Positions 53,189-62,837 of a stretch of 64,000 bases of DNA are shown here, one piece after another. Origin of the DNA: Microtetraspora malaysiensis (GTDB taxonomy: Bacteria > Actinomycetota > Actinomycetes > Streptosporangiales > Streptosporangiaceae). Location of the stretch: the NCBI RefSeq assembly GCF_001528665.1, contig NZ_BBYJ01000048.1, forward strand, positions 86,574-150,573, written 5' to 3'. Numbering within the stretch: position 1 is the stretch's first letter; each line of letters starts with the position of its first letter. Below the pieces are notes generated by a model, which searched no databases, was not told where the DNA came from, and saw only the letters and a program-made list of their open reading frames with translations. Made by a program: the position numbers and the translations under genes.

Positions 53189-53560
53189 TCACAGCGGGCC
53201 GGCGAAGACCACGATCTCGTCGATGTCCCCGGCGGGGGTGACGTGGACGACGTCCGTGCCGGACAGGAGGACCCGGCCCTCGGCGTCCTCGTAGCACCAG
53301 CCGAACCTGGCCCACTCGCCCGGCGCGTCCACGCGCGTGGTCCGCACCATGCGGCACGGCCCCGACGGGTGGCTGCGCACCACCTCGGTGATGAAGTCCG
53401 ACACGGCCTCCCGGCCGACCCCGCGGCCCAGCGGTCCCCAGAAGACGATGTCGGGGGCGAGCGCACGGCTCAGCAGCGTGGCCCGCTGGTCGGGATCGGC
53501 GGTCTCGGTCGCGGCGATGAAGGCGTCGATGGCCTGGGTGTGAAGCGTCTCGTCCGTCAC
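53189..53560 (-). CDS. NTF2-like / SnoaL-like domain protein
   Basis: 123 residues from the GTG at 53560. AIDAFIAATETADPDQRATL, LAPDIVFWGPLGRGVGREAV, SDFITEVVRSHPSGPCRMV and LSGTDVVHVTPAGDIDEIVV match the cone-shaped NTF2/SnoaL fold, which serves as a ligand pocket or small-molecule enzyme. No catalytic set is clear. It is downstream-facing towards the His/Cys-rich gene, 127 bp away. Confidence 0.8.
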   Translation of the reverse strand: MTDETLHTQAIDAFIAATETADPDQRATLLSRALAPDIVFWGPLGRGVGREAVSDFITEVVRSHPSGPCRMVRTTRVDAPGEWARFGWCYEDAEGRVLLSGTDVVHVTPAGDIDEIVVFAGPL

Positions 53561-53605
53561 TCCGCGATCGTAGGTCAACCGCACGGCCGGGACGGCGTGC
53601 GGCCG

Positions 53606-55147
53606 TCACGCGCCGGGCGGCAGCGTCCGGAGGCCGTCGGGGGCGCCGCCGTCGATCAGGCGGGCCAGCGCACCGGTGTCCATGTGCCGCTCGACGAGGT
53701 CGCCCAGGGCGTCCAGCCGGGCCTCGCGGAGCGCGGAGAACGAGGTGTCCGGCGCGGGCGCGAAGTCCCGCCCCGCAACGGTCGCGACGTCGGCGAGGAA
53801 GGCCCGGCGGAACGCGTCGTTCTCCAACGCGCCGTGCCAGGTCGTCCCCCACACCGGGCCGAGGCGGCAGCCGTCGAGGAACGGCTCGGCCCGCCGCTCC
53901 CCGTTCCCGGCGAACGCGACCGGGGTCGGGGTCGGGGTCGGGGTCGGGTCCACCGTCACCGTGCCGTGGTGGATCTCGTACGCGGAGACGCGGCAGCCGT
54001 ACGCCTCCCCCACCGGCCGGGACAGGGTCTTCTCGGACGCGAACTCGACCGACGCGGGCAGCAGGCCGAGGCCCTCCACCAGCCCGGCGGCGGACTCGAC
54101 GTCGTCCCTGATCGTCCGGGCCAGCATCTGGTAGCCGCCGCAGACGCCGAGGATCGGCCGCCCCTTGACCGCCCGCTCCCGTACGGCGTCCGCCAGGCCG
54201 GTCGAGCGCAGCCAGGCGAGGTCGGAGACGGTGGCACGGGAGCCGGGCAGGATGACCAGGTCGGCGTCGTCCAGCTCGGCGGCCGAGGTCACGAAGCGGA
54301 CGACCACCCCCGGCTCACTGGCCAGCGCGTCCACGTCGGTGAAGTTGGAGATCCGGGGCAGCCGGACGACGGCCACCCGCAACGTTCCCCGCCCGGACGC
54401 CGAGGCGGCGGCCGGCGGCCGGTTGTCCAGGGCGAGCGAGTCCTCCACGTCCATCCACAGGCCGTCCAGCCACGGGAGCACGCCGTAGACCTCGCGGCCG
54501 GTCAGGCCGCGGAGCATGTCCAGCCCCGGCTCCAAGAGCTCGCGGGCTCCCCTGAACTTGTTGACGACGAACCCCGCGACGAGCGCCTGGTCGGCGGCGT
54601 CGAGCAGGGCGAGCGTGCCGTACATGGAGGCGAAGACGCCGCCCCTGTCGATGTCGCCGACGACGATGACCGGCAGCCGGGCCGCCTGGGCCAGGCCCAT
54701 GTTGGCGATGTCGCCCGGGCGCAGGTTGATCTCGGCCGGGCTGCCCGCGCCCTCGCAGACCACCACGTCGTACCGCGAGCGCAGCCGGTCGAGCGACTCG
54801 ACGGCGACCGCGCGCAGCCGGTCCTTGAGCGCGCCGTACTCCATCGCGTCCACGTCGGCCATGGGACGGCCGAGCACGACCACCTGGCTGCGCCGGTCGC
54901 TGCCCGGTTTGAGGAGGATCGGGTTCATGTCGGCGGTCGGTTCCAGGCCGCACGCGGCGGCCTGGACCGCCTGCGCGCGGCCGATCTCGGCTCCGTCACC
55001 GGTGACGAACGAGTTGAGCGACATGTTCTGCGCTTTGAAGGGGGCGACCCGGACGCCCCGTCTGGCCAGCCACCGGCAGATCCCGGCGGTGACGACGCTC
55101 TTCCCGGCGTCCGAGGTGGTGCCCGCGACCAGCAGCGCGCCCTTCAA
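53606..55147 (-). CDS. cobQ: Cobyric acid synthase
   Basis: 513 residues. The TTG at 55147 is chosen because GAGGAGG lies at ideal distance. The N-terminal dethiobiotin-synthetase-like domain has [18 protein letters not shown] (P-loop), [20 protein letters not shown] and [20 protein letters not shown]. The C-terminal class I glutaminase has [15 protein letters not shown] (Cys near 333) and a late WHGALEND (His near 436). It amidates four carboxylates of adenosylcobyrinate using glutamine and ATP. A run of Thr-Pro repeats from a hexanucleotide repeat (about 53924-53950) is inserted in the glutaminase domain. No cobalamin riboswitch is seen upstream. Confidence 0.95.
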   Translation of the reverse strand: MKGALLVAGTTSDAGKSVVTAGICRWLARRGVRVAPFKAQNMSLNSFVTGDGAEIGRAQAVQAAACGLEPTADMNPILLKPGSDRRSQVVVLGRPMADVDAMEYGALKDRLRAVAVESLDRLRSRYDVVVCEGAGSPAEINLRPGDIANMGLAQAARLPVIVVGDIDRGGVFASMYGTLALLDAADQALVAGFVVNKFRGARELLEPGLDMLRGLTGREVYGVLPWLDGLWMDVEDSLALDNRPPAAASASGRGTLRVAVVRLPRISNFTDVDALASEPGVVVRFVTSAAELDDADLVILPGSRATVSDLAWLRSTGLADAVRERAVKGRPILGVCGGYQMLARTIRDDVESAAGLVEGLGLLPASVEFASEKTLSRPVGEAYGCRVSAYEIHHGTVTVDPTPTPTPTPVAFAGNGERRAEPFLDGCRLGPVWGTTWHGALENDAFRRAFLADVATVAGRDFAPAPDTSFSALREARLDALGDLVERHMDTGALARLIDGGAPDGLRTLPPGA

Positions 55148-55251
55148 CCCGTCCTCCTCGTGATCGGAAGTGCTCACGTTATCGGCCGGACCCGCGACGC
55201 CGGCGGGGCGGGCCGTGGGGAGATCGCGCCTCCGCCCGGTCGGCGTGACGG

Positions 55252-55899
55252 TCAGCTCCAGGTGGCGTGCTTCAGGACGGTGGTCAGACCCGGTGTGTTC
55301 CACTGGTCGACGATCAGGATCCGCTCCTTCGGCAGGTACCACTCGCGCTGGCTGAACACGGACTTCTGCTCGCCGTTGTCGCGGACGCACCGGCCCGGCC
55401 ACACCCGGTAGCGGGCCTTGTGCCTCGCCCCGAAGGGGCGGTAGCCGGCCGCGACCGCCTTGCCGAGGACCTGGCCGAGCGAGGGGTCGGTGGCGCACGG
55501 CGCGACGTCCACCGCCGGATAGAACGGCCCCTGGTTCGGGTTGTACGGCTGGAAGCCCTCGCCTCCGGTCTTGATCGCCTGCGTGCCCATCACCCAGAAG
55601 CTGCGGCAGTTGGGCTCGAAGTAGTGGCCCCGGGGCCGCGCGCAGGCGCCGGTCACCACGCGGATCTGGTCGCCGCCGCCGTACACCTGCCACGAGCTCG
55701 GCAGATCCAGGGTCAGGCCGCCGCGCAGGCGTAACGGCGCCGTCGTGGCGGCGGACGACGAAGAGGGCGGAACGAAAGAGGAGGACGCGGACGCGGGGGC
55801 CTGAGCCGCCAGTACGGCGGCTCCGGCCACGGCGACCAACGTGATCATTTGCGGAATCATGGCGGTGATCGTATCGATCTTGGAGAACCACAAACGCAC
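55252..55899 (-). CDS. Secreted protein of unknown function
   Basis: Up to 215 residues. An N-terminal hydrophobic stretch ([20 protein letters not shown]) is a signal peptide ending near ASA. After a Ser-rich linker the mature domain has [20 protein letters not shown] and Cys residues ([36 protein letters not shown]) that may form two disulfides. Starts at GTG 55899 or ATG 55860 are possible. The region encoding its first residues is duplicated at 57760-57852. No family is recognised. Confidence 0.65.
   Translation of the reverse strand: MRLWFSKIDTITAMIPQMITLVAVAGAAVLAAQAPASASSSFVPPSSSSAATTAPLRLRGGLTLDLPSSWQVYGGGDQIRVVTGACARPRGHYFEPNCRSFWVMGTQAIKTGGEGFQPYNPNQGPFYPAVDVAPCATDPSLGQVLGKAVAAGYRPFGARHKARYRVWPGRCVRDNGEQKSVFSQREWYLPKERILIVDQWNTPGLTTVLKHATWS
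55787..55879. repeat. 93-bp duplication, intact copy
   Basis: 90/93 identical to 57760-57852, same orientation. This copy covers the signal-peptide coding region and start of the secreted-protein gene. Confidence 0.9.
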
Positions 55900-55944
55900 G
55901 GCGGAAACCTCGCCCCTCGCCGGGCTATCAGCCGAGGCCGGGCT

Positions 55945-57030
55945 TCAGGAGCGGTCCGCGGGGACCTTCGGCGACTCGTCGGTCCAGCCGGACTCCTGGA
56001 CGGCGCTCCAGCTGATCGGCCGGAGGTCCGCACAGCCCCGCTCGCCGTCCAGCCGCTTCACGGACAGCAGCCGTCCGGTGTCCTTGTCGAACAGGACCTG
56101 CAGCTCGCCACCGAACTCCTGATCGCAGCTGCTCCGGCGCGCGACCCCCACCGCGTCACGGCCCAGCGGGTCCCGTACGCCGCCGAGAGAACGGACGTCG
56201 GGCAGATCGGCCATCAGCCGGAACAGCGCCGCCCGGACACCGGAGGGGGCGGGGAGTTCGAGCAGCATCTCCGCCGCCTGCTCGAACAGGATCTCGTCCC
56301 GTCTCTCATCGCTGACTCCGGGAACCTGCCACTGGATGAGCACCTCCTTCAGCGACTCCGGATCGGTGGGCAGGGCGTCGATCTCGGCGAGGGAGACCAC
56401 CCTGCCGTCGACGTTGGGCCAGCTCGACCCCGGCTCCGCGAAGGCGTCCAGCCGCTGGAGATACGGGGTCGCGCCGTCGGTGCTGTCCACCGCCCGGCGG
56501 CCGCGGACGCAGGTGAAGTGGGCCTGCTCCGAGCTCCACACGCCCTTCTCCGGCGGCAGGAGGGCGTCCTTGACGTCGCCGAGCCGGGTCCAGGAATGGA
56601 CGATCCACCAGCTCGGATCCTTGGGCGACCGCGCCACCCACGTCTCGTCCCGGCAGAGACCGTCGGACGTCCGGTCGGTCGGGGACGCGCTGTTCACGCC
56701 GCGGCTGTGCCAGTACCGGCCCGCGCCGGTCGGCGCGTTCACGGTCTGCTCCGCGGCGGCGAGCAGCAGGCCGCGCGCGGCGGGCTCGGCGGACCGGTCG
56801 CCGACGGCGCCGGGAACCAGGATCGCGGCCGCCGCGAGGCCCGCCGCCGCCACTCCGGCTCCCCAGCCCCACCCCGGACGGCCTCGGCCGGGGCGGGGAA
56901 CGGGCTCAGCCACGACGGACGGCCGCGCGGCCGCGGCGATGATCCGGTCGAGCCGGCGCGGATCGTCCTCCGGCGTGAGCGAGGCGGGACGAACGTCGGC
57001 GAGCATCTCCATGAGATCGGGCTTCTTCAC
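55945..57030 (-). CDS. CU044_5270-type membrane protein (sigma-linked)
   Basis: 361 residues: a cytoplasmic N-terminus (MKKPDLMEMLADVRPASLTP, DDPRRLDRIIAAA), a transmembrane helix near 55-78 (GAGVAAAGLAAAAILVPGAV) and an outer domain with GAGRYWHSRGVNSASPTDRT, LPTDPESLKEVLIQWQ and ALFRLMADLPDVRSLGGVRD. The LPTDPE...LFRLMADLP pattern matches the CU044_5270 family, nearly always encoded directly after an ECF sigma factor. Here the ATG overlaps the sigma stop. It is likely the membrane partner or anti-sigma for that sigma factor. Confidence 0.85.
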   Translation of the reverse strand: MKKPDLMEMLADVRPASLTPEDDPRRLDRIIAAAARPSVVAEPVPRPGRGRPGWGWGAGVAAAGLAAAAILVPGAVGDRSAEPAARGLLLAAAEQTVNAPTGAGRYWHSRGVNSASPTDRTSDGLCRDETWVARSPKDPSWWIVHSWTRLGDVKDALLPPEKGVWSSEQAHFTCVRGRRAVDSTDGATPYLQRLDAFAEPGSSWPNVDGRVVSLAEIDALPTDPESLKEVLIQWQVPGVSDERRDEILFEQAAEMLLELPAPSGVRAALFRLMADLPDVRSLGGVRDPLGRDAVGVARRSSCDQEFGGELQVLFDKDTGRLLSVKRLDGERGCADLRPISWSAVQESGWTDESPKVPADRS

Positions 57031-57590
57031 CGGAACGACTCCTTCACGGATTCCAGAGACTCGGACGGGAGAACGCTCGCGCCGTCGACCGCCGCGATGG
57101 CCAGCGCACGCTCCAACCTGCGCCGGGCGCGGTGCAACCGGACGAAGTACGTGGCGGTGGAGCAGCCGACGACCTTCGCCGCGTCCGCGGCCCGCAGACC
57201 GTGCCAGGCGACCAGCGTCAGCAGCTCACGGTCTCCGTCGGAGAGCGTCGCAAGCGCCCGCAGGAGAGCCGCCCTCTCGGTCACCGCGTCGGCGACGTCG
57301 CCCGTCACGTGCTCACTGGCCGCGGCCCACGCCGCCAGCTCGCTCTCCAGCGACTGGCGCCGGGCGTCCGCGCGGTACGACTCTCGCAGGATGTTGCGGG
57401 CGACGCCGAGCAGCCACGGGAGCGCCTCGTCCGGCATATCGTCGATCCGCCGCCACGCGACGCAGAATGTCTCGCTCGCCACCTCCTCCGCGAGCTGCCG
57501 CCCCGCACGGCTCACCGCGTACGCGTACACGCTGGGATAGCAGGCGTCGTACAGGGCGGTGAACCGGTCCCGGGGACCAGGTTCGATCAT
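57027..57590 (-). CDS. ECF-type RNA polymerase sigma factor
   Basis: 187 residues. Region 2 reads FTALYDACYPSVYAYAVSRA, GRQLAEEVASETFCVAWRRI and PWLLGVARNILRESYRAD. Region 4 reads ALATLSDGDRELLTLVAWHG, LRAADAAKVVGCSTATYFVR and LHRARRRLERAL. It has the same partner type as the sigma factor at 34095 (a single-TM protein with a matching cytoplasmic start), although the outer domains differ. Translationally coupled to the downstream gene. Confidence 0.9.
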   Translation of the reverse strand: MIEPGPRDRFTALYDACYPSVYAYAVSRAGRQLAEEVASETFCVAWRRIDDMPDEALPWLLGVARNILRESYRADARRQSLESELAAWAAASEHVTGDVADAVTERAALLRALATLSDGDRELLTLVAWHGLRAADAAKVVGCSTATYFVRLHRARRRLERALAIAAVDGASVLPSESLESVKESFR

Positions 57591-57916
57591 GCGTTCTCCA
57601 TTCCCCTACATGTGCCTTCATCAGAGGAATGATCGGACCGTGCCGGTTCTTACAGCCCACGGGACGGCGGAGCGTATCCGTGGACTCTCCCGAATACGCC
57701 CCTGTCAGGTTGGTCCCGCCCTATCCCGTCGGGTCCGTACGGCGCTGGGCGAGGAGCGCGCGGACGCGGGGGCCTGAGCCGCCAGTACGGCGGCTCCGGT
57801 CACGGCGACCAACGTGATCATTTGCGGAGTTATGGCGGTGATCGTATCGATCCCGGCATACTGCGGATGCCCGACCATGACCCAACCATGCTGGCCGGGC
57901 CGCTGGAGATAGGACG
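57591..57916. other. Intergenic stretch containing the degraded 93-bp duplicate
   Basis: It holds divergent promoters for the sigma factor and the GMC oxidoreductase, and at 57760-57852 a copy of the secreted-protein gene start. No intact gene is seen. Confidence 0.6.
57760..57852. repeat. 93-bp duplication, degraded copy
   Basis: Differs from 55787-55879 at three positions. Two of them change the sequence around the start (ATGATTCC becomes ATAACTCC on the minus strand), so this copy lacks the Met codon. Coding context beyond the 93 bp is absent. Confidence 0.9.
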
Positions 57917-59542
57917 ATGACCCACATGGCCGACTATCTGATCATCGGAGCAGGATCGGCCGGGTGCGTGCTGGCCGCCCGGCTGTCCGAAGACCCACAC
58001 GTCCGGGTGCTGCTGATCGAGGCGGGCGGCTCCGATCGCAACCCGCTGTACCACGTCCCGAAGGGATTCGGGAAGCTCTTCGACGACCCGGGGAAGGTCT
58101 GGCACTACCCGACGCTCCCGTTCGGCCCGGACGGCCAGGGCGAGATCTGGCCCCGGGGAAGGGTCCTCGGCGGATCCAGTTCGATCAACGGGATGGTCTA
58201 CAACCGCGGCCAGCGCGCCGACTACGACGAGCTCGTACGGCTGGGCAACCCGGGCTGGGGGTGGGACACCATCCTGCCGATCTTCCGTGCGATCGAGGAC
58301 AACGCGCTTGGGCCGTCGGAGACCCGGGGCGCGGGTGGTCCGCTGCATGTGTCGCCCCCGCGCGACCCGGATCCGCTGTGCGAGGAGATGATCGCCGCCG
58401 GGACCGCGCTGGGCCTGACCGCCATGCGAGACGTCAACGAGTCCGAGGGCGAGCGCGTCGGGCACGCGATGGCGACCATCAAGGACGGGCGGAGGGTCAG
58501 CGCGGCCAGGGCGTTCCTGCGGCCCGTACGCGATCGGCCCAACCTCACCGTCGTCACCGGCACGCTGGTGACCGAGCTGCTGTTCGACGGGGACACGGCC
58601 GTCGGCGTGCGCGCCAGGAACGCCGGTGGCGGTGTGGTGGAGTACCGCGCCGACCGGGAGGTCATCCTCTGCCTCGGCAGTCTGGGCACGCCGAAACTGC
58701 TGCAGTCGTCGGGAATCGGGCCGTCGGAGGTGCTGCGCGCCGCCGGTGTGGGGGTCCGGCTGGACCGCGCCGCCGTCGGCTCGCGTATGCGCGAGCACCG
58801 GTGCCTCGCCCTGAAGTTCCGGCTGAAGGAGGACCTCGGCTACAACCGGTCGCTCTCAACGCCGGCCCGGCAGGGCGCGACCGCGCTGAAGTACCTGCTG
58901 AACCGCAAGGGACCGCTCGCCGCGCCCGCGTACGACGTGATCGCCTTCCTCAAGAGCCGCCCGGACCTGGACCGGCCGGACGCCCAGTTGCTGATGGGGC
59001 CATGGTCCGTCGCCACGTACAAGGCGGGCGAGACGGTCACCGTCGAGAGGCCGCCCGGCGTGTCGGTGGTCGCGGAGGTGCTCCGCCCGACCTCGGAGGG
59101 CAGCGTGGCCATCACGTCCGCGGACCCCGGCGCGCCGCTGCGCGTCGATCCCAACTACTTCGACACCGACCACGATCGTCAGGTGGCGGCCGACCTCTTC
59201 CGCCGGATGCGCGAGTTCTTCGCGCAGGAGCCGATCGCCTCGCGACTGGCGCACGAGACCTTCCCGGGGACCGGGGTGCGGTCGGACGAGGAGATCATCG
59301 ATGCCGCGCTGGGCGGAGGTTACTGCGGCTACCACGCGATCGGCACCTGCGCCATGGGTCCGGACGAGGGCGACGTGGTGGACTCGCAGCTGCGGGTGAG
59401 AGGCGTGGACAACCTGCGAATCGTCGACTGCTCGGTGCTGCCGGTCATGGTGTCGGGCAACCTCAACGGACCCATCATGGCGATGGCCTGGCACGCCGCG
59501 GATCTCATCCTCGGCAGGGTCTCCCCTCCCGCGGCCGCCTGA
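57917..59542 (+). CDS. GMC-family FAD-dependent oxidoreductase
   Basis: 541 residues. FAD-binding LIIGAGSAGCVLAARLSEDP (about 7-26) and LIEAGGSDRN open the protein. WPRGRVLGGSSSINGMVYNR is GMC signature 1 and LCLGSLGTPKLLQSSGIGP signature 2. The active-site His is in YHAIGTCAMGPDEGDVVDSQ and the second catalytic residue in VMVSGNLNGPIMAMAWHAAD, where Asn takes the usual second His/Asn position. These enzymes oxidise alcohols; the choline-dehydrogenase-like branch is most similar. It stands alone and is closed by a strong hairpin. Confidence 0.93.
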   Translation: MTHMADYLIIGAGSAGCVLAARLSEDPHVRVLLIEAGGSDRNPLYHVPKGFGKLFDDPGKVWHYPTLPFGPDGQGEIWPRGRVLGGSSSINGMVYNRGQRADYDELVRLGNPGWGWDTILPIFRAIEDNALGPSETRGAGGPLHVSPPRDPDPLCEEMIAAGTALGLTAMRDVNESEGERVGHAMATIKDGRRVSAARAFLRPVRDRPNLTVVTGTLVTELLFDGDTAVGVRARNAGGGVVEYRADREVILCLGSLGTPKLLQSSGIGPSEVLRAAGVGVRLDRAAVGSRMREHRCLALKFRLKEDLGYNRSLSTPARQGATALKYLLNRKGPLAAPAYDVIAFLKSRPDLDRPDAQLLMGPWSVATYKAGETVTVERPPGVSVVAEVLRPTSEGSVAITSADPGAPLRVDPNYFDTDHDRQVAADLFRRMREFFAQEPIASRLAHETFPGTGVRSDEEIIDAALGGGYCGYHAIGTCAMGPDEGDVVDSQLRVRGVDNLRIVDCSVLPVMVSGNLNGPIMAMAWHAADLILGRVSPPAAA

Positions 59543-59549
59543 AGACAGT

Positions 59550-59582
59550 GAGGGCGGGGAAGGCATCGCCTTCCCCGCCCTC
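59550..59582. terminator. Bidirectional hairpin terminator
   Basis: Perfect 15-base arms GAGGGCGGGGAAGGC (59550-59564) and GCCTTCCCCGCCCTC (59568-59582) with a 3-base loop, placed between the convergent GMC and PBP genes. Confidence 0.8.
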
Positions 59583-59606
59583 ATGTCGCTCGCCGGGCCC
59601 AGACGG

Positions 59607-61817
59607 TCATCGGTCTTCCGGTGTCACCACCACCACGTTGTCGCGGCCGGCACGGTCGCCGCGCTCGCCGCCGATGACCCCGCCGCCACCGCCACCGCCA
59701 CCGCCGAAGCGGCTCTTGTTGATCGGCTCGAAGGGGGTCGCCTTGACGCCACGCAACGCGGCCGTCATGGTGTCGTTCCAGATCGGGCCGGGGATCGTGG
59801 CTCCGAAGACCGATCCGTAGTACGTGCCGCCGATGGTGACGCCGTTCAGCTTGTGCGCGGTCGAGCCACGCGGGTCGCCGATGCTCACCGCGCCGGCGAG
59901 GTCCGGCGTGAAACCGGCGAACCACGCGGTGGCCTGGTCGTCGGTGGTACCGGTCTTGCCGGCGGCGGGCCGCCCGATGCCGCCCACCCCGCGCATGGTG
60001 CCCTTGGTGAACACCCCCGACAGGATGTCCGCCGCCGCGTCGGCGACCTCCGGGTCCAGCGCCTCGCGGCACTGGGGCTGGTATTCGGTCACCTTGCCGT
60101 TCCGGTCGGTGATCTGGGAGATCGCCATGGGAGCGCAGTACTTCCCGCGCGCCCCGATCGCGGCGTACGCGTTGGCGACGGTCACCGGGTCCATCTCGTT
60201 GATGCCGAGGGTGAAGGTCTCGTACTCCTGCAGCGGGTTGCCGTCGGAGCGCTTGATGCCCAGCGACTTGGCGGTCTGCACGGTGTCGCACAGGCCGACG
60301 CGCTGCTCCAGCGTCATGAAGAAGGTGTTGACCGACCCCCACGTGCCCGTCTGCAGGCTCTTGAAGCCGCCGCCGCCCTCGTCGTTGGTGACGGTGTGCG
60401 TCGGGTCGCCGATATTTTCGCCCTTGCAGTTCTTGAACGCGGAGTAGCCCGACGCGCGATATCCGGAGCCGACGTTGAAACCGTCGGTGATCCTCATTCC
60501 CTTCTTGAGCGCCGTGAGCAGCGTGAAGGTCTTGAAGGTCGAGCCCGCCTGGAAGCCGATGCCGCCACCGTGCGCCTTGTCCGCCACGACGTTGAACGAC
60601 ATCTCGTGCCTGCGCTCGTTGTTGCCGAACTTGCGGCTCGCCGCCATCGCCTTGATCATGCCGGTGCCGGGCTGAATCAGCGCCTCGGACGCGACGGCGT
60701 TGTCCGACGCGTGCACCCGCTTCCGGATCGCCCGCTCGGCCGCGGCCTGCATCTTGGGGTCGATCGTCGTCTTGATGGTCAGGCCGCCCCGGTTGAGGAA
60801 CCGGGTGCGGGCCTTCTCCGTCTTGCCGAAGCGCGGATTGTTGAGGATCTCGTTCCGGACGTACATGCAGAAGTACGGATAGGGGCTCGCGCCGCAGCCG
60901 CCGGGCAGGGGCGTTCCCACGTAGCCCAGCTTCTTGGCCTTGGCCGCCTTGGCCTCCTCCGGCGTGATCTTCTTCAGCTCGGCCATCCGGTCGAGCACCA
61001 CGTTGCGCCGTTTGAGGAGCTGCTTCTGTGCCTTCCGGCCCGCCTCCGGGTCGGTGCTGTTCGGCATCTGCACCGCCCCTGCCAGAGTCGCCGCCTGCGC
61101 GAGGTTCAGTTCGGACGCGTTGACCCCGAAGAAGCGCTTGGCCGCGGCCTGCACGCCGTTGGCCCCCGCGCCGAAGTAGGCGATGTTGAGGTACTTCTCC
61201 AGGATCTGGTCCTTGGAGTACTTCTGCTCGACCGCCATGGCGTAGCGCAGCTCGTTCAGCTTGCGGGCGTAGCTCGGGGCCAGCGCCGCGTTCTTGTCCT
61301 CCTTGGAGACCGCCGTGTTGAGGAGGACCTGCTTGACGTACTGCTGCGTGATGCTGGAACCGCCCTGGCTCACGCCGCCCGAGGAGAGGTTCTTCGCCAT
61401 GGCTCGGGCGGTGCCTTCGAGGTCGATGGCGCCGTGCTCGTAGAACCGGTAGTCCTCGATGGCGACGATCGCCTTCTGCATCAAGTCGGCCACCTTGTCG
61501 AGCGGGACGACCTCGCGATACTCCTCGTAGAACTGGGCGATCTGGTTGCCCCTGGCGTCGAGGACGGTGGTCTTCTCGGCCAGCGGGGGCTCCTTCAGAT
61601 CCGCCGCCTTGAGATTGAGCCCGTCGGACGCGGTGAGGATCGCCGCGCCCGTGCCGCCGACGGCCGGCAACGCGAGAGCGGCGGCCAGCACGCCCGCGAC
61701 TGCACCCGCTCCCAGGAGGCTAACGATGCTGATGCCCGCCGACGCGCGGGCCTTCTTCTCGTCCGTGCGGCGTCCGTTCGCCACGTGGGCCTGACCGGGT
61801 TCGTCGAAGATGTTCAC
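59607..61817 (-). CDS. Class A penicillin-binding protein (bifunctional transglycosylase/transpeptidase)
   Basis: 736 residues from the GTG at 61817. A cytoplasmic tail and one TM helix (about 28-52) precede the GT51 domain: AIVAIEDYRFYEHGAIDLEG (catalytic Glu near 124), SQGGSSITQQYVKQVLL and YLNIAYFGAGANGVQAAAKR. The transpeptidase domain has AGSTFKTFTLL (S-x-x-K near 424), WGSVNTFFM (S-x-N near 496) and AAGKTGTTDDQATAWFAGFT (KTG near 622). A run of nine glycines sits near the C-terminus. All catalytic residues are intact; it polymerises and cross-links peptidoglycan. Confidence 0.95.
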   Translation of the reverse strand: MNIFDEPGQAHVANGRRTDEKKARASAGISIVSLLGAGAVAGVLAAALALPAVGGTGAAILTASDGLNLKAADLKEPPLAEKTTVLDARGNQIAQFYEEYREVVPLDKVADLMQKAIVAIEDYRFYEHGAIDLEGTARAMAKNLSSGGVSQGGSSITQQYVKQVLLNTAVSKEDKNAALAPSYARKLNELRYAMAVEQKYSKDQILEKYLNIAYFGAGANGVQAAAKRFFGVNASELNLAQAATLAGAVQMPNSTDPEAGRKAQKQLLKRRNVVLDRMAELKKITPEEAKAAKAKKLGYVGTPLPGGCGASPYPYFCMYVRNEILNNPRFGKTEKARTRFLNRGGLTIKTTIDPKMQAAAERAIRKRVHASDNAVASEALIQPGTGMIKAMAASRKFGNNERRHEMSFNVVADKAHGGGIGFQAGSTFKTFTLLTALKKGMRITDGFNVGSGYRASGYSAFKNCKGENIGDPTHTVTNDEGGGGFKSLQTGTWGSVNTFFMTLEQRVGLCDTVQTAKSLGIKRSDGNPLQEYETFTLGINEMDPVTVANAYAAIGARGKYCAPMAISQITDRNGKVTEYQPQCREALDPEVADAAADILSGVFTKGTMRGVGGIGRPAAGKTGTTDDQATAWFAGFTPDLAGAVSIGDPRGSTAHKLNGVTIGGTYYGSVFGATIPGPIWNDTMTAALRGVKATPFEPINKSRFGGGGGGGGGVIGGERGDRAGRDNVVVVTPEDR

Positions 61818-62780
61818 CGGCCCGCCCCGAGACTCGCGGCGGTCGTACCCATGATTCTCCCCCTATCAGCCATTAGGACGAAGCCCTAAACCTATAGGCG
61901 AGATGGAATCAATGTGCAACTTCGCGGCGAGTGTGCAGTGCGAGATGGTATCGCCGTACTTGTCGTCTCCATCGACGGCGAAGCCGTCCGCCCGCCCCTC
62001 GGCCTTCACCGATCGGGGGGACCACCGTCATCGCGCCGGGAAGCGGCAGTCTCGGGAACGCCGCCGCAAGTGCTCCGGTCGGCGGACCGGCGAACTCGAG
62101 GACCGGCGGTCTTGGGAACGCCACCGCAAGTGCTCCGACCGGAGGACCGGCAGGCTTGGGAACGCCACCGCAGGCGCTCCAATCAGCGGACCGACGGGCT
62201 CCCCTGCTGATGGACGGACACCGTCACCCCGGCGCAAGACACCCGAAGGCGCGAGGTGCCGGACCGGAGTCCTCGCCGCTCACCGAGGCGCGAACGTCGT
62301 AACAGTGACGCAAATCGCCGTCGTGACGGTGACGCGAGTCGTGACGGTGACGCAAAATCAAATGGTCGGCGCGACAGCGGCACGCCACCCGAATGGGACG
62401 CCGGATGTCTCTCTGCGCGTACTCCGGCAGCTCAATCGGCGCGAATATATCGGCCACACCACCTTTTATGCACTCTATGTAATCGCCGATGCGCAATTGG
62501 TGCAGCACGTAGTCCATGAGTTTGCCACGCGCAACCGAGGCATTCGCCGACCGCTACCGCGCAGGCGCCCCACCCTCGCCGCCGCCAACTCGTGGAGTCG
62601 GCAGCGATGACGCCGTCACCAGAGGCCTCGACACCAAAGACTCCGACGCCAGAGACTCCGACGCCAGAGACTCCGACCTTTGCGCGCCCCCTTCGGTCGC
62701 GAATGCCCATCAATCGGAATGCCGCACACGGTGCTCACAAATAGTGCAAGCGTGATTACTTAGAGTTGCCTATCGAACGT
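61818..62780. other. Repeat-rich stretch without a supported gene
   Basis: No frame has convincing coding character. Open frames on both strands read as Arg/Ser/Pro-rich sequence or follow the repeats. A minus-strand frame around 62390-62517 (MDYVLHQLRIGDYIECIKGG) is the most protein-like but runs into repeat-derived sequence and has low third-position GC. The stretch should hold the promoters of the divergent PBP and DUF222-type genes. Confidence 0.45.
62046..62195. repeat. Three imperfect 45-bp repeats
   Basis: Units at 62046-62090, 62106-62150 and 62151-62195 share the core GGGAACGCC(A/G)CCGCA(A/G)G followed by a GGACCGG-type end. The first two are spaced by 60 bases, the last two are directly adjacent. 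Nearby are a GTCGTGACGGTGACGC-type repeat (about 62295-62350) and a 15-base repeat AGACTCCGACGCCAG (about 62639-62680). Confidence 0.75.
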
Positions 62781-62837
62781 GTGAACGATATCCTCGCAGA
62801 GGCTCGACCGTCAGACCGGGAGGGGAGGTGCGAAGAG

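Noticed and set aside
53924..53950. CRISPR-like or regulatory tandem repeat
   Set aside because: It is a hexanucleotide run encoding Thr-Pro units inside cobQ. No repeat-spacer array was noticed in the window.
55148..55251. Cobalamin riboswitch upstream of cobQ
   Set aside because: The gap is about 100 bp and no B12-box-like core was recognised.
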